This document shows positions 56,531 to 64,000 of a DNA stretch of 64,000 bases, in pieces; the first letter of the stretch is position 1; every line of letters starts with the position of its first letter. Below the pieces are notes generated by a model. The model worked only from the letters and a program-made list of their open reading frames with translations, made no database searches and was not told the DNA's origin. Source of the stretch: Mycobacterium sp. AZCC_0083 (GTDB lineage Bacteria; Actinomycetota; Actinomycetes; Mycobacteriales; Mycobacteriaceae); assembly GCF_014202335.1 (NCBI RefSeq), contig NZ_JACHGP010000001.1, positions 543,804 to 607,803 of the forward strand. Direction: 5' to 3'. The translations under genes were made by a program, and so were the position numbers.

Positions 56531-57676
56531 GTGTCGGCCTTTCCTGACGTCGTCGAGGACATCGACGCACTGCGCGCGGAGATCCGTGCGTTCCTGCACC
56601 AGGCACCCAAGCCGGCCGGCCTGCGCAACTACGGGCCGACGCCCACCGCGGACGACGTCGAACCGGGCCGCGCGTGGCACCGTTACCTCGCCGATCACGG
56701 CTACACCTGCCTGCACTGGCCGCTCGAGTTCGGCGGCGCCGCAGCGACTGTCGCATACCAGGCCGTCTTCGCCGAGGAGTGTGCGCGCGCAGGCGTACCC
56801 CGTCAGCTGAACATCACCGGCGCGGATCTGGTGGGCCCGGTGCTGATCAAGTTCGGCAGCCAGAACCAGAAGGATCGCTTCCTCGACCCGATCCGGCTCG
56901 GCGACGACGTCTGGACGCAGCTGTTCTCCGAACCCGGCGCGGGGTCCGATCTGGCCAGCGTGCGCACCCGCGCCGCGCGCACCGACACCGGTTGGCGAAT
57001 CGAGGGGCAGAAGGTGTGGAGTTCGGCGGCGGCTTCAGCCGACTACGGTCTGCTACTGGCCCGAACCGGCCCGGACAAACACCGCGATCTCTCGATGTTC
57101 GTCGTCCCGATGGCCACTCCGGGTGTGACGGTGCGCCCGTTGGTTCAGATGGACGGGGAGAGCAAGTTCAACGAGGTCTTCTTCGACGGCGCCGAACTGG
57201 GCGACGACGCGCTGGTCGGCGAGGCCGGGCAGGGCTGGGCCGTGGCGATGGTCACGCTGGGTCGCGAACGCCTGACATTGGGCACCCAGGCCGTGGCGAT
57301 GTTCCGGCTGCACGAGCGGATGGTCGAGGCCGCCCGCGGGCACGATCTGCTGGATCCGGTGCTGTCGCGGTCGTTGACCAGATTGTGGGCCCGGATGTGG
57401 CTGCTTCGATTCACTTGGCAGCGCGCCATCGACTCGGGCGACCTCACGTCGCCGGCCTTCTCGGTGCTCAAGCTGATGACCTCGGAGACCGACCGCGACC
57501 TGGGCGACATGGCCACCGAAGTGCTTGGCACCGACGCGTGCATCGATCCGGCGGACGACGAGCTCGTCCACCACATGCTGGTCGGGCGTGCGCAGACCAT
57601 CCTCGGTGGCACCAGCGAGATTCAGCGCAACATTCTCGGTGAGAGGGTGCTGGGGCTCCCCAAAGAGCCTCGGTGA
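56531..57676 (+). CDS. Acyl-CoA dehydrogenase (alpha-subunit type)
   Basis: A 381-residue acyl-CoA dehydrogenase with FSEPGAGSDLASVRTRA, EGQKVWSSAAASADYG, FVVPMATPGVTVRPL, FNEVFFDGAELG and the C-terminal ILGGTSEIQRNILGERVLG. These match the alpha-type proteins at 29176 and 30396. GTG with AAGGAG five bases upstream. Its stop overlaps the CoA transferase start. Possible partner of 53803. Its position after an amidohydrolase suggests that the amidohydrolase product is a CoA ester or becomes one. Confidence 0.94.
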   Translation: MSAFPDVVEDIDALRAEIRAFLHQAPKPAGLRNYGPTPTADDVEPGRAWHRYLADHGYTCLHWPLEFGGAAATVAYQAVFAEECARAGVPRQLNITGADLVGPVLIKFGSQNQKDRFLDPIRLGDDVWTQLFSEPGAGSDLASVRTRAARTDTGWRIEGQKVWSSAAASADYGLLLARTGPDKHRDLSMFVVPMATPGVTVRPLVQMDGESKFNEVFFDGAELGDDALVGEAGQGWAVAMVTLGRERLTLGTQAVAMFRLHERMVEAARGHDLLDPVLSRSLTRLWARMWLLRFTWQRAIDSGDLTSPAFSVLKLMTSETDRDLGDMATEVLGTDACIDPADDELVHHMLVGRAQTILGGTSEIQRNILGERVLGLPKEPR

Positions 57677-58866
57677 CAGAGTATTTGACCGCCGTGGACT
57701 TGACCAGCGCGTTGCGCGCCGTGCTGCGCCCAGGCCTGACGGTGGCGCTTGGAGACGGTGTCGGCGCGTTGAACTGCCTCGATGACGGCACGCCGGTCGG
57801 CGCGACCCTCAGCGCGGTGGCACGCGAGGTGGGCTCGGTGCGGTTGGTGCTCGGCTGGCTGCCCGTGCCGGTGGACGGCCTCCAAGTCGACGCGTTCGGT
57901 GAAGTGGCCGCCTTGATGCCCGGCTGGGGCGTTCGTGATGTACTCCGCACGCCGACAGCGCGTTTCGTACCTGCCAGACTCTCGGCCATCGGAGCGTTGC
58001 TTGCCGGGGTGCTGCGGCCCGACCTGCTGATCACCCGGCTCGTCGAACGCGACGGCCAACTCCATTTCGCCACCGAAGTGTCCTGGCAGAGTGAACTCGT
58101 ACGTGCCGGAGTGCCGGTGCTGGCGATCGTGGACGGCACGGCACCGATGGCCTGCGCCCTGCCCCCGCTGGATTCGGCTCGAGTCACGGTGGTCGGTCAC
58201 AGCATCGACGGTCCGGTGCGGCTACCGTCCAAGGCGCCAGAAGCGGTGCACGACGCACTCGCGGACGCCGTACTCCAGTTCGTTCCGGACGGCGCAAGGC
58301 TGCAGTACGGGCCTGGCCAGTTGGGTACCGCGCTACTGAATCGCGCGACGATGCCGCTGCAGCTCGACACGGGACTGCTCACCGACGCCGTCGTCGACCT
58401 CGACCGGCGCAGCTTGTTGGCGGCTACGCCGTCCGCGACGTATCTGATGGGCAGCGACGTGCTGTACGACTGGGCGGAAGGCAGGCCCATCCTGCGCGGT
58501 ATCGAATACACCCACGATCTCACCCGACTCTCGCGTGGCGCACCGTTCATCGCGGTAAACACCGCCATCGAGATCGACCCCTACGGTCAGGTCAACGTCG
58601 AGGGCGTCGGCGACAAGGTGGTCGGCGGAATCGGCGGGCACCCCGACTACTGTGCCGCGGGCGCGATGAACCGCGGCGGGCTGTCCATCATCGCCGTGCC
58701 GTCGACGACGAACGGCCGCTCCCCCCTGGTGGAGCAGCTGAGCCGCCCGGCGTCCACCCCTGCTCACGACGTCGACGTGATCGTCACCGAGTCCGGTCAC
58801 GCCGACCTGCGCGGTGCCGACTGGTCGCAGCGCCTGCGCCTGATCACCGAATTGTTCTCGAAATGA
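57673..58866 (+). CDS. Family I CoA transferase (4-hydroxybutyrate/acetyl-CoA hydrolase-type)
   Basis: A 397-residue protein of the acetyl-CoA hydrolase/transferase family. The N-terminal domain begins LTSALRAVLRPGLTVALGDGVGALN, and the C-terminal part shows the family's FIAVNTAIEIDPYGQVNVEG and GGIGGHPDYCAAGAMNRGG, where most relatives have GGxGGQxDF. The glutamate that forms the CoA thioester is expected upstream in a G-x-G context; I have not fixed it. It differs in fold from the three CaiB-type transferases in the window. GTG overlaps the dehydrogenase stop. It probably exchanges CoA between succinyl- or acetyl-CoA and a pathway acid, or releases it. Confidence 0.85.
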   Translation: MTEYLTAVDLTSALRAVLRPGLTVALGDGVGALNCLDDGTPVGATLSAVAREVGSVRLVLGWLPVPVDGLQVDAFGEVAALMPGWGVRDVLRTPTARFVPARLSAIGALLAGVLRPDLLITRLVERDGQLHFATEVSWQSELVRAGVPVLAIVDGTAPMACALPPLDSARVTVVGHSIDGPVRLPSKAPEAVHDALADAVLQFVPDGARLQYGPGQLGTALLNRATMPLQLDTGLLTDAVVDLDRRSLLAATPSATYLMGSDVLYDWAEGRPILRGIEYTHDLTRLSRGAPFIAVNTAIEIDPYGQVNVEGVGDKVVGGIGGHPDYCAAGAMNRGGLSIIAVPSTTNGRSPLVEQLSRPASTPAHDVDVIVTESGHADLRGADWSQRLRLITELFSK

Positions 58867-58881
58867 AGGAGATGACGAGCG

Positions 58882-59793
58882 ATGCCTGACAACCCCTTGA
58901 CCGGCAAGGTCGTGCTGGTCACCGGAGGCGGACGCGGCATCGGTCGCGGCCATTGCCTCGAGCTGGCCAGGCAGGGCGCGGCCGTCATCGTGAATGATCT
59001 CGGCGTCGATAGGGACGGCTCCAGTGGCGACGGATCGGGTCCGGCGGCCGACGTCGTCGCTGAGATCGAGGCGGCAGGGGGCAAGGCCGTCGCGCACACC
59101 GGTTCGGCGTCGGCGTGGGATGACGTGGCCGACATGATCTCCACTGCCGTCGAAACCTTCGGCTCCCTGACGGGCGTGGTGAACAACGCAGGCATCCTGC
59201 GCGACTCGATGGTGGCTGCCTCGACCGAGGCCGACTGGGATGCCGTGATCGCTGTGCACCTGAAGGGCACGTTCGCCGTCACGCGACATGCCTGCGAGTA
59301 TTGGCGAGCACAATTCAAGGCGGGCAACCCGATCGACGCGCACATCGTGAACACGGTGTCCGGCGCGGGCCTGTGGGGCAACGTCGGGCAGAGTGCCTAC
59401 GGCGCGGCCAAGGCCGCGATTGCCAACTTGACCGTCGTCACCGCAATGGAGGCACAGCGTTACGGCGTTGCGGCCAACGCGATCTCGCCGCTGGCGATGT
59501 CGCGGATGACCGCCGAGGTGTTCGGCGGCCGCGCCGACGATCCCGCCCTGGATCCCGCCCGCAGTTCCGCCGTGGTGGCCTGGCTGCAATCCGCGCAGTC
59601 ATCGTGGCTGACCGGTCAGATCCTGCGCATCGACGGCGACAAGCTCACCCGCATCGACGGCTTCACCGAATCCTCTGGCGCCTACCACGCCAAAGACGGT
59701 GTTTCCTTGTCCTTTTCGGAGCTCGGTCAGGCCGTTAGCTGGCTGTACGGCACCTCCCCGCGGGGCTTGGCCGGACCGCTGCCCACGGCCTGA
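58882..59793 (+). CDS. SDR oxidoreductase (3-hydroxyacyl-CoA dehydrogenase type)
   Basis: A 303-residue SDR with LTGKVVLVTGGGRGIGRGH at the N terminus, VNDLGVDRDGSSGDG (the insertion seen in the multifunctional enzyme 2/HSD17B4 type), NNAGILRDSM, VSGAGLWGN and the active-site YGAAK. The HSD17B4 type oxidises 3-hydroxyacyl-CoA; mycobacterial sterol catabolism uses a related enzyme (Hsd4A). It ends the operon started by amidohydrolase copy 4 and converges on the SDR at 59804 with a 10-bp gap. Predicted to follow an enoyl-CoA hydratase, none of which is in its own operon. Confidence 0.92.
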   Translation: MPDNPLTGKVVLVTGGGRGIGRGHCLELARQGAAVIVNDLGVDRDGSSGDGSGPAADVVAEIEAAGGKAVAHTGSASAWDDVADMISTAVETFGSLTGVVNNAGILRDSMVAASTEADWDAVIAVHLKGTFAVTRHACEYWRAQFKAGNPIDAHIVNTVSGAGLWGNVGQSAYGAAKAAIANLTVVTAMEAQRYGVAANAISPLAMSRMTAEVFGGRADDPALDPARSSAVVAWLQSAQSSWLTGQILRIDGDKLTRIDGFTESSGAYHAKDGVSLSFSELGQAVSWLYGTSPRGLAGPLPTA

Positions 59794-59803
59794 CCTCATC
59801 CCG

Positions 59804-60592
59804 CTACGGCGCCCCGCCATCGGCGAAGATCGTCTGCCCGGTGACGAACGCGCCGACATCCGAGAGCAGAAAGGCGATCAGCGCACCGATCTCCTCCGGC
59901 TGCCCTGGGCGCCCGAGTGCGGCGTCGAAGCCGAAGTCCTCGACCAGCGCCCGCTCAAGCGCCTCCTCGTACGGATAGCCCTTGGACTCGGCGACGTACC
60001 CGCGGATGGCATGCAGCGCATCGGTTTCCACGGCTCCCGGCGCGACACTGTTGGCCCGGATGCCGGACTTGCCGTGGGTGCGCGCGATGCCACGGGTGAA
60101 CGTGGCGACGGCCGCCTTGAGGCTGGCGTAGGGCAGCCGCGGCTCGTGCGGTGCCCGCGACGAGTAGGCGGAGGTGGTGACGATCGCACCACCGTTCACT
60201 GCCAGGTGCGGTAGTGCGGCCTGCACGCTGCGCGTCGTCGCCAGCAGCACGTCGTGAAACGCGGCGTCCCAGGCGTCGTCGTCGGAGTCGATCGGCATCA
60301 TCCCCGCGGTGCCCATGGTCACGGCGATACCGTCGAGCCTGCCAAGAACCCGGGCGGCCTCGTCGACCGCCGCGACTGCCTGACCGGGCTTGCTGGCGTC
60401 GAAGACCAGGCCGTGCGCCGCGGCCGCCCCCGCTTCGACGAGCTGCGCCGTCGCGCCCTTGGCTCTGGCCTCATCACGACCGACGAGAACGACCGACGCA
60501 CCTTCGCGGGCCAACACCTGCGCTGCCGCCAGCCCCATTCCCGCCGTACCGCCGACGATGACGTAACCCTTGCCCGCCATCTGGAGGTCCAC
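59804..60592 (-). CDS. SDR oxidoreductase
   Basis: A 262-residue classical SDR with AGKGYVIVGGTAGMGLAAA (residues 6-24), VTMGTAGMMP instead of the usual NNAG loop, TTSAYSSRAPHEP for the serine strand and YASLK for Tyr/Lys, followed by VAPGAVETDAL. The ending TGQTIFADGGAP is typical. It is the last gene of the minus-strand set with the aldehyde dehydrogenase, CoA transferase and VOC protein, 11 bp after the VOC gene. Likely oxidises an alcohol or reduces a ketone in the route. Confidence 0.93.
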   Translation of the reverse strand: MDLQMAGKGYVIVGGTAGMGLAAAQVLAREGASVVLVGRDEARAKGATAQLVEAGAAAAHGLVFDASKPGQAVAAVDEAARVLGRLDGIAVTMGTAGMMPIDSDDDAWDAAFHDVLLATTRSVQAALPHLAVNGGAIVTTSAYSSRAPHEPRLPYASLKAAVATFTRGIARTHGKSGIRANSVAPGAVETDALHAIRGYVAESKGYPYEEALERALVEDFGFDAALGRPGQPEEIGALIAFLLSDVGAFVTGQTIFADGGAP

Positions 60593-60603
60593 CAGTCAAT
60601 CTC

Positions 60604-61545
60604 CTATCGCGTGAAGAAGCTCAGCGGCCGCTCGACGAACTCGAACACCACGCCGTCGGGTGAGCGCAGAAACGCTATGTGCAAGCCCTCGATCTTCGTC
60701 CCCGGCAATGGGCACCACACCGGATCACCCATGCGCTCAACCGAATCGGGCACCTGCGCCAGCGCATCGTGGACGTTCTCCACCCGTAGCGCGCAGCGGT
60801 ACAGGCCTTGGCGGTTCCCACCCCATGGCACCGGATCACCTCTGCGGGTGTCGGGGTGTGACACGACGGACACGCTGAACTGATGGGCGTCCTCGGCGAG
60901 TGTGTAACGTGACACCACACATTCCACCGGATCGGGCGACCCGCCGGGGGCGAGTTGCTCAGCGGCGATCTTGGCCAGCGCCGGTGCTTCGACTTCGGTG
61001 AAGCCAATCGCAGTGAGAAACTCGCCCGTCTTCACCGCATCGATTGCGGCGATGCGGATTCCAGAGAACAGCGCCCCCGGCTTTTCGCTTGGGACTTGGG
61101 TGATCTCGATGACCGCACCGTCTGGGTCGACTACGAGAACTGCCTTGGTGCCGGAGATCAGTCCATCAACGGCCGCACTCACCGTGACACCGCCGTCGCG
61201 CAACATCGTCACGGCGGCATCCAGATCCGCGACTGTCAACAGGGTCGACCGGATGCCGGGCCGCACGGGGTCCGTACTCGGGTCGCGGCTGAGCGCAGGG
61301 GTGGTGTACTCGATGGCCTCCAGCGCACAGCCGCCCCGCCCACCCCGGGCATCATAGAGAAACGCCGTCTCACAGAAGGTTTCACCGTCGAGACCCAGAA
61401 TCGTGCCGTCGGTCGCGATCTTGGGGTCGGTACGCATCCGCACGGACAGCCCAAGCACCTCGCCGTAGACCCGTTCGGTGGCGTCGAGCGACGCGCAGTT
61501 GAGATTGACGTGCAGGAAGCGCCGTGCGAGGTTCTCCGAACCCAC
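60604..61545 (-). CDS. VOC-fold (glyoxalase/dioxygenase-like) protein with two domains
   Basis: A 313-residue protein with two vicinal-oxygen-chelate units. The first begins RFLHVNLNCASLDATERVYGEVLGL and includes ALEAIEYTTPALS; the second contains VVSHPDTRRGDPVPW, LYRCALRVENVHDAL and the closing FLRSPDGVVFEFVERP. In such proteins His and Glu of the strands bind a metal; a His is seen at HVNLNC and Glu at FEFVE, with the others less sure. GTG at 61545 overlaps the CoA transferase stop by one base. Could be a ring-cleaving dioxygenase, an epimerase or a glyoxalase-like isomerase. Confidence 0.85.
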   Translation of the reverse strand: MGSENLARRFLHVNLNCASLDATERVYGEVLGLSVRMRTDPKIATDGTILGLDGETFCETAFLYDARGGRGGCALEAIEYTTPALSRDPSTDPVRPGIRSTLLTVADLDAAVTMLRDGGVTVSAAVDGLISGTKAVLVVDPDGAVIEITQVPSEKPGALFSGIRIAAIDAVKTGEFLTAIGFTEVEAPALAKIAAEQLAPGGSPDPVECVVSRYTLAEDAHQFSVSVVSHPDTRRGDPVPWGGNRQGLYRCALRVENVHDALAQVPDSVERMGDPVWCPLPGTKIEGLHIAFLRSPDGVVFEFVERPLSFFTR

Positions 61546-62756
61546 TACAGCACGACCGAGTTGATCTTGAAGTCGATGATTTCTTCCTCGTTGAAGCCGA
61601 GCTCGGCGAGCAGGGCGTCGGTGTCTGCACCGTGTTCGGGGGCGCATGTCAGCTCCAACGGCGTTTCGTCGAACTGCACCGGGCTTGCGGCCAGCGCGAA
61701 CTCGTTGTCCTTGGCGTCGGTGACCCTTGGCAGGTATCCGTTGGCGATCGCCTGCGGGTCACTGTGCACCTCGTGGGCGGTGTGCATGACGTCCCACACC
61801 CCGTCGAAGCCGGCGAACGCCTTCTCCCAGTGCGGGAGGTCCTCGGATTCGAAGGCACCGCGCAACTCGGCGATGCACTCCTTGCGGTTCCCGAATCGCA
61901 CTGCTGCGCTGGCGAATCGCTCATCGGCGATCAGCTCGGGCCTGCCGAGCCGGGTGCAGAAGTCCGACCAGAACCGGTCGGCCTGCAGCAGCACGAATGC
62001 GATGAACCGATTGTCCCGGGTCTTGTAGATGCTGGCGACCGGGTTCGGCATCTCGTCCAGATTGAACTTCGGGATGTCCTGACCGGTGACACCGGAACCG
62101 ACGATGTCTGGGCCCAACTGCCAGATCGCGGCGTTGAGCAGCGACACGTCGACGACCGAAGGCTCACCGGTGCGCTCACGCTTCACCAGCGCCGCGGCGA
62201 TTCCACCCGCGATCGCCAGACCACCGTAGGAGTCGCCGAACGCGGGCCGCTGGATGGGCGGATACGACCCGTTACCGTCGGAGTACGCATCGCCGATCCC
62301 GCCCCTCGCCCAGTACGCCGCGAGGTCGAACCCGCCCTGGGACGCGAGGTCGCCCTTGGTGCCGTAGCCGTGACCGCGGGCGTAGATGATCTTGGGGTTG
62401 CGCGCGCGGACCTGCTCGACGTCGATCCCCATCCGCTGCCGGGAGTCCGGCAGCAGATTGGTGACGAACACGTCGGCGGTCTCGATCAGCTTCATTAGCA
62501 GCTCGAGGCCCTCTGGTGTGGAGGTGTCCAGCCCGATGCTGCGCTTGCCGCGGTTGGGCTGCTCGACGAAGTGGTTCACTCCCCCTGCGCCGGTGACGAT
62601 CCCGGAGCTGATCAGCCCGCGTTGCGGGTCACCGGTTTCGGGGTGCTCGACCTTGATCACGTCGGCGCCCCAGTCGGCGAGCACCGCACCTGCCGCGGGA
62701 ACGAACGTCCACGCCGCGAGCTCGACCACGCGGATTCCACTGAGGATGTCGCTCAC
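61545..62756 (-). CDS. CaiB/BaiF family CoA transferase (family III)
   Basis: A 403-residue family III CoA transferase. GIRVVELAAWTFVPAAGAVL, DVIKVEHPETGDPQRG, EQPNRGKRSIGLD and LLPDSRQRMG mark the N-terminal half; the catalytic aspartate is Asp175 in PAFGDSYGG. It overlaps the aldehyde dehydrogenase by four bases upstream and the VOC gene by one base downstream, so the three are co-translated. Closest to 16412 in the window. It probably activates the acid produced by the aldehyde dehydrogenase. Confidence 0.94.
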   Translation of the reverse strand: MSDILSGIRVVELAAWTFVPAAGAVLADWGADVIKVEHPETGDPQRGLISSGIVTGAGGVNHFVEQPNRGKRSIGLDTSTPEGLELLMKLIETADVFVTNLLPDSRQRMGIDVEQVRARNPKIIYARGHGYGTKGDLASQGGFDLAAYWARGGIGDAYSDGNGSYPPIQRPAFGDSYGGLAIAGGIAAALVKRERTGEPSVVDVSLLNAAIWQLGPDIVGSGVTGQDIPKFNLDEMPNPVASIYKTRDNRFIAFVLLQADRFWSDFCTRLGRPELIADERFASAAVRFGNRKECIAELRGAFESEDLPHWEKAFAGFDGVWDVMHTAHEVHSDPQAIANGYLPRVTDAKDNEFALAASPVQFDETPLELTCAPEHGADTDALLAELGFNEEEIIDFKINSVVL

Positions 62757-64000
62757 AGGGGGTAGCCAATCGTCTTGGTCTGCAGATGTTGCTCGAACCC
62801 CTCGATGCCGTTCTGTCTACCGATGCCGCTCATCTTGTAGCCACCGAACGGAGCATCCGCGCCGTAGTACATGCCACTGTTGATCATCAGCGATCCGGTC
62901 CGGATGCGGCGGGCGACGGCCATGGCGCGTTCGGTCGACCCGTGGATACCGCCCGCCAGGCCGTAGATCGAGTTGTTGGCCAACTCGACGGCACCGTCAT
63001 CACCCCCGTCGTACGGCGTTATCGACAGCACCGGCCCGAAGACCTCCTCCTGGAAGATCGTGTGGTTCGGTGCGACGTCCGCAACGACGGTCGGTGCGAC
63101 GAAGTACCCGCGGTCCAGACCCTCGGGGACGCCGCCGCCCGCGGTGATCCGGCCGCCGTCGGCCTTCGCGATCTCGATGTAGTTCAACACCCGCTCACGC
63201 TGTTTCGCCGACACCAGCGGGCCGCAGAAGGTGTTCGGATCGGCCGGGTCACCGACGCTGAGGGCGCCGAAGGTCGCGGTGGCAACCTCGACGGCCTGGT
63301 CGTAATGCGAGCGCGGCACCAGCATCCGGGTGGCCAACGCACAACCCTGACCGGAGTGCATCAGTGCACCGAGGCAGCCAGGCAGCGCCATGTCCATGTC
63401 GGCGTCGTCCAGGATGAGGTACGCCGACTTGCCGCCGAGCTCGAGCATGTTGCGCTTCATGGTGTCGCCGGACAGTCGCTGGATCAGCTGGCCCACGGCC
63501 GTCGATCCGGTGAAGGACACCATGTCGATCCGCGGGTCGGTGACGAGCACCTGGGCGATGTCGTTGTTCGACGTTGGCACGATGTTGACCACACCGGCTG
63601 GGATATCGGTCTTCTCGGCGATGATCCTGCCCCAGCGCAGCGCGCTCCATGGCGTCTCGATGGCCGGTTTGAGCACCATCGTGTTGCCAGTGGCCAGGAT
63701 CTGGCCCATCTTGTTGCTGATGATCTCGAACGGGAAGTTCCATGGCGTGATGGCCGCGACGACACCCATCGCCTCCTTGACCACGACGCGGTTGTAGGGC
63801 ACGCCCAGCTTGGCGTCCTGGTCGAGCATGCGCTCCCACTGGAAGGTCGAGATCAGCCCCGCGGGGTAACGGATGGCGTCCGCCAGCGGCCACTCCAGCT
63901 GCGCGATGTAGGTCATCCCGACCGTCGCGCCGACCTCGGCGATCAGCTCGGCGCGCATGTCCTCCTTCTCGTCCTGCAGGGCGTCGTGCAGCTGCTCGAG
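62753..64000 (-). CDS. Aldehyde dehydrogenase, N terminus beyond the window
   Basis: The last 415 residues of an aldehyde dehydrogenase running in from the right edge; no start is visible, and the frame is open to base 64000. NAD-binding ITPWNFPFEIISNKMGQ and SFTGSTAVGQLIQ, general-base MLELGGKSAY, nucleophile SGQGCALATR and the C-terminal EEVFGPVLSITP plus APFGGYKMSGIGRQNG are all present. It differs clearly from the aldehyde dehydrogenase at the left edge. It overlaps the CoA transferase start (62753-62756), indicating a link between aldehyde oxidation and CoA activation of the acid. Confidence 0.95.
   Translation of the reverse strand, partial: LEQLHDALQDEKEDMRAELIAEVGATVGMTYIAQLEWPLADAIRYPAGLISTFQWERMLDQDAKLGVPYNRVVVKEAMGVVAAITPWNFPFEIISNKMGQILATGNTMVLKPAIETPWSALRWGRIIAEKTDIPAGVVNIVPTSNNDIAQVLVTDPRIDMVSFTGSTAVGQLIQRLSGDTMKRNMLELGGKSAYLILDDADMDMALPGCLGALMHSGQGCALATRMLVPRSHYDQAVEVATATFGALSVGDPADPNTFCGPLVSAKQRERVLNYIEIAKADGGRITAGGGVPEGLDRGYFVAPTVVADVAPNHTIFQEEVFGPVLSITPYDGGDDGAVELANNSIYGLAGGIHGSTERAMAVARRIRTGSLMINSGMYYGADAPFGGYKMSGIGRQNGIEGFEQHLQTKTIGYPL

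Overview
The window is GC-rich, dense with GTG starts and 1-8 bp gene overlaps, and reads as the chromosome of a mycobacterium, most likely an environmental Mycolicibacterium-like species. The markers are mycofactocin-type short-chain dehydrogenases, AveC-like membrane proteins, many TetR regulators, P450s with a CXXHXXC ferredoxin, a CAP-domain secreted protein and a two-domain PpdK-type protein. There are no tRNA, rRNA, phage, insertion-sequence or CRISPR features.

Almost every gene belongs to beta-oxidation-like catabolism of a hydrophobic, probably branched or alicyclic acid or alcohol: 7 acyl-CoA dehydrogenase genes (8 domains, one gene a head-to-tail fusion), 3 CaiB-type and 1 family I CoA transferases, 4 acyl-CoA ligases plus a ligase remnant, 3 thiolase-fold enzymes, 3 MaoC or MaoC-like hydratases, several SDRs, 2 P450s, 4 PF04909-type amidohydrolases, 3 AveC-like membrane proteins and 5 TetR regulators. 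The substrate cannot be named from sequence.

Layout: 0-12.1 kb, a plus-strand run (aldehyde dehydrogenase, flavin reductase-like, acyl-CoA dehydrogenase, LLM oxidoreductase, hydrolase, thioesterase, CoA transferase, TetR, AveC-like, two tandem DapB-like dehydrogenases, a signal-less binding protein, SDR). 12.1-19.3 kb, a P450 divergent from amidohydrolase/AveC-like genes, a CoA transferase with a decayed thioesterase, and a TetR/NAD-binding pair. 19.3-28.1 kb, a minus-strand operon (ligase, enoyl-CoA hydratase scrap, mycofactocin SDR, large MaoC-like protein, acyl-CoA dehydrogenase, hydrolase, second large MaoC-like protein, broken SDR, epimerase-like). 28.1-33.0 kb, three acyl-CoA dehydrogenases and a ferredoxin. 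33.1-38.9 kb, PpdK-like with a winged-helix partner, amidohydrolase, small helical protein, double-headed TetR, CAP protein. 39-44 kb, ligase/thiolase-like/MaoC divergent from thiolase/DUF35. 44-48 kb, TetR/amidohydrolase, ligase scrap, AveC-like/TetR. 48-59.8 kb, ligase/small protein divergent from thiolase-P450-ligase-acyl-CoA dehydrogenase, then amidohydrolase, small helical protein, acyl-CoA dehydrogenase, CoA transferase, SDR. 59.8-64 kb, aldehyde dehydrogenase, CoA transferase, VOC protein, SDR on the minus strand.

The same parts recur in different combinations (amidohydrolase + AveC-like; amidohydrolase + small helical protein; AveC-like + TetR), each unit with its own operator-like palindromes. 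The notable material is this modular repetition, the shared DNA sites between units, several little-described proteins, and four gene remnants showing active gene loss inside the island.
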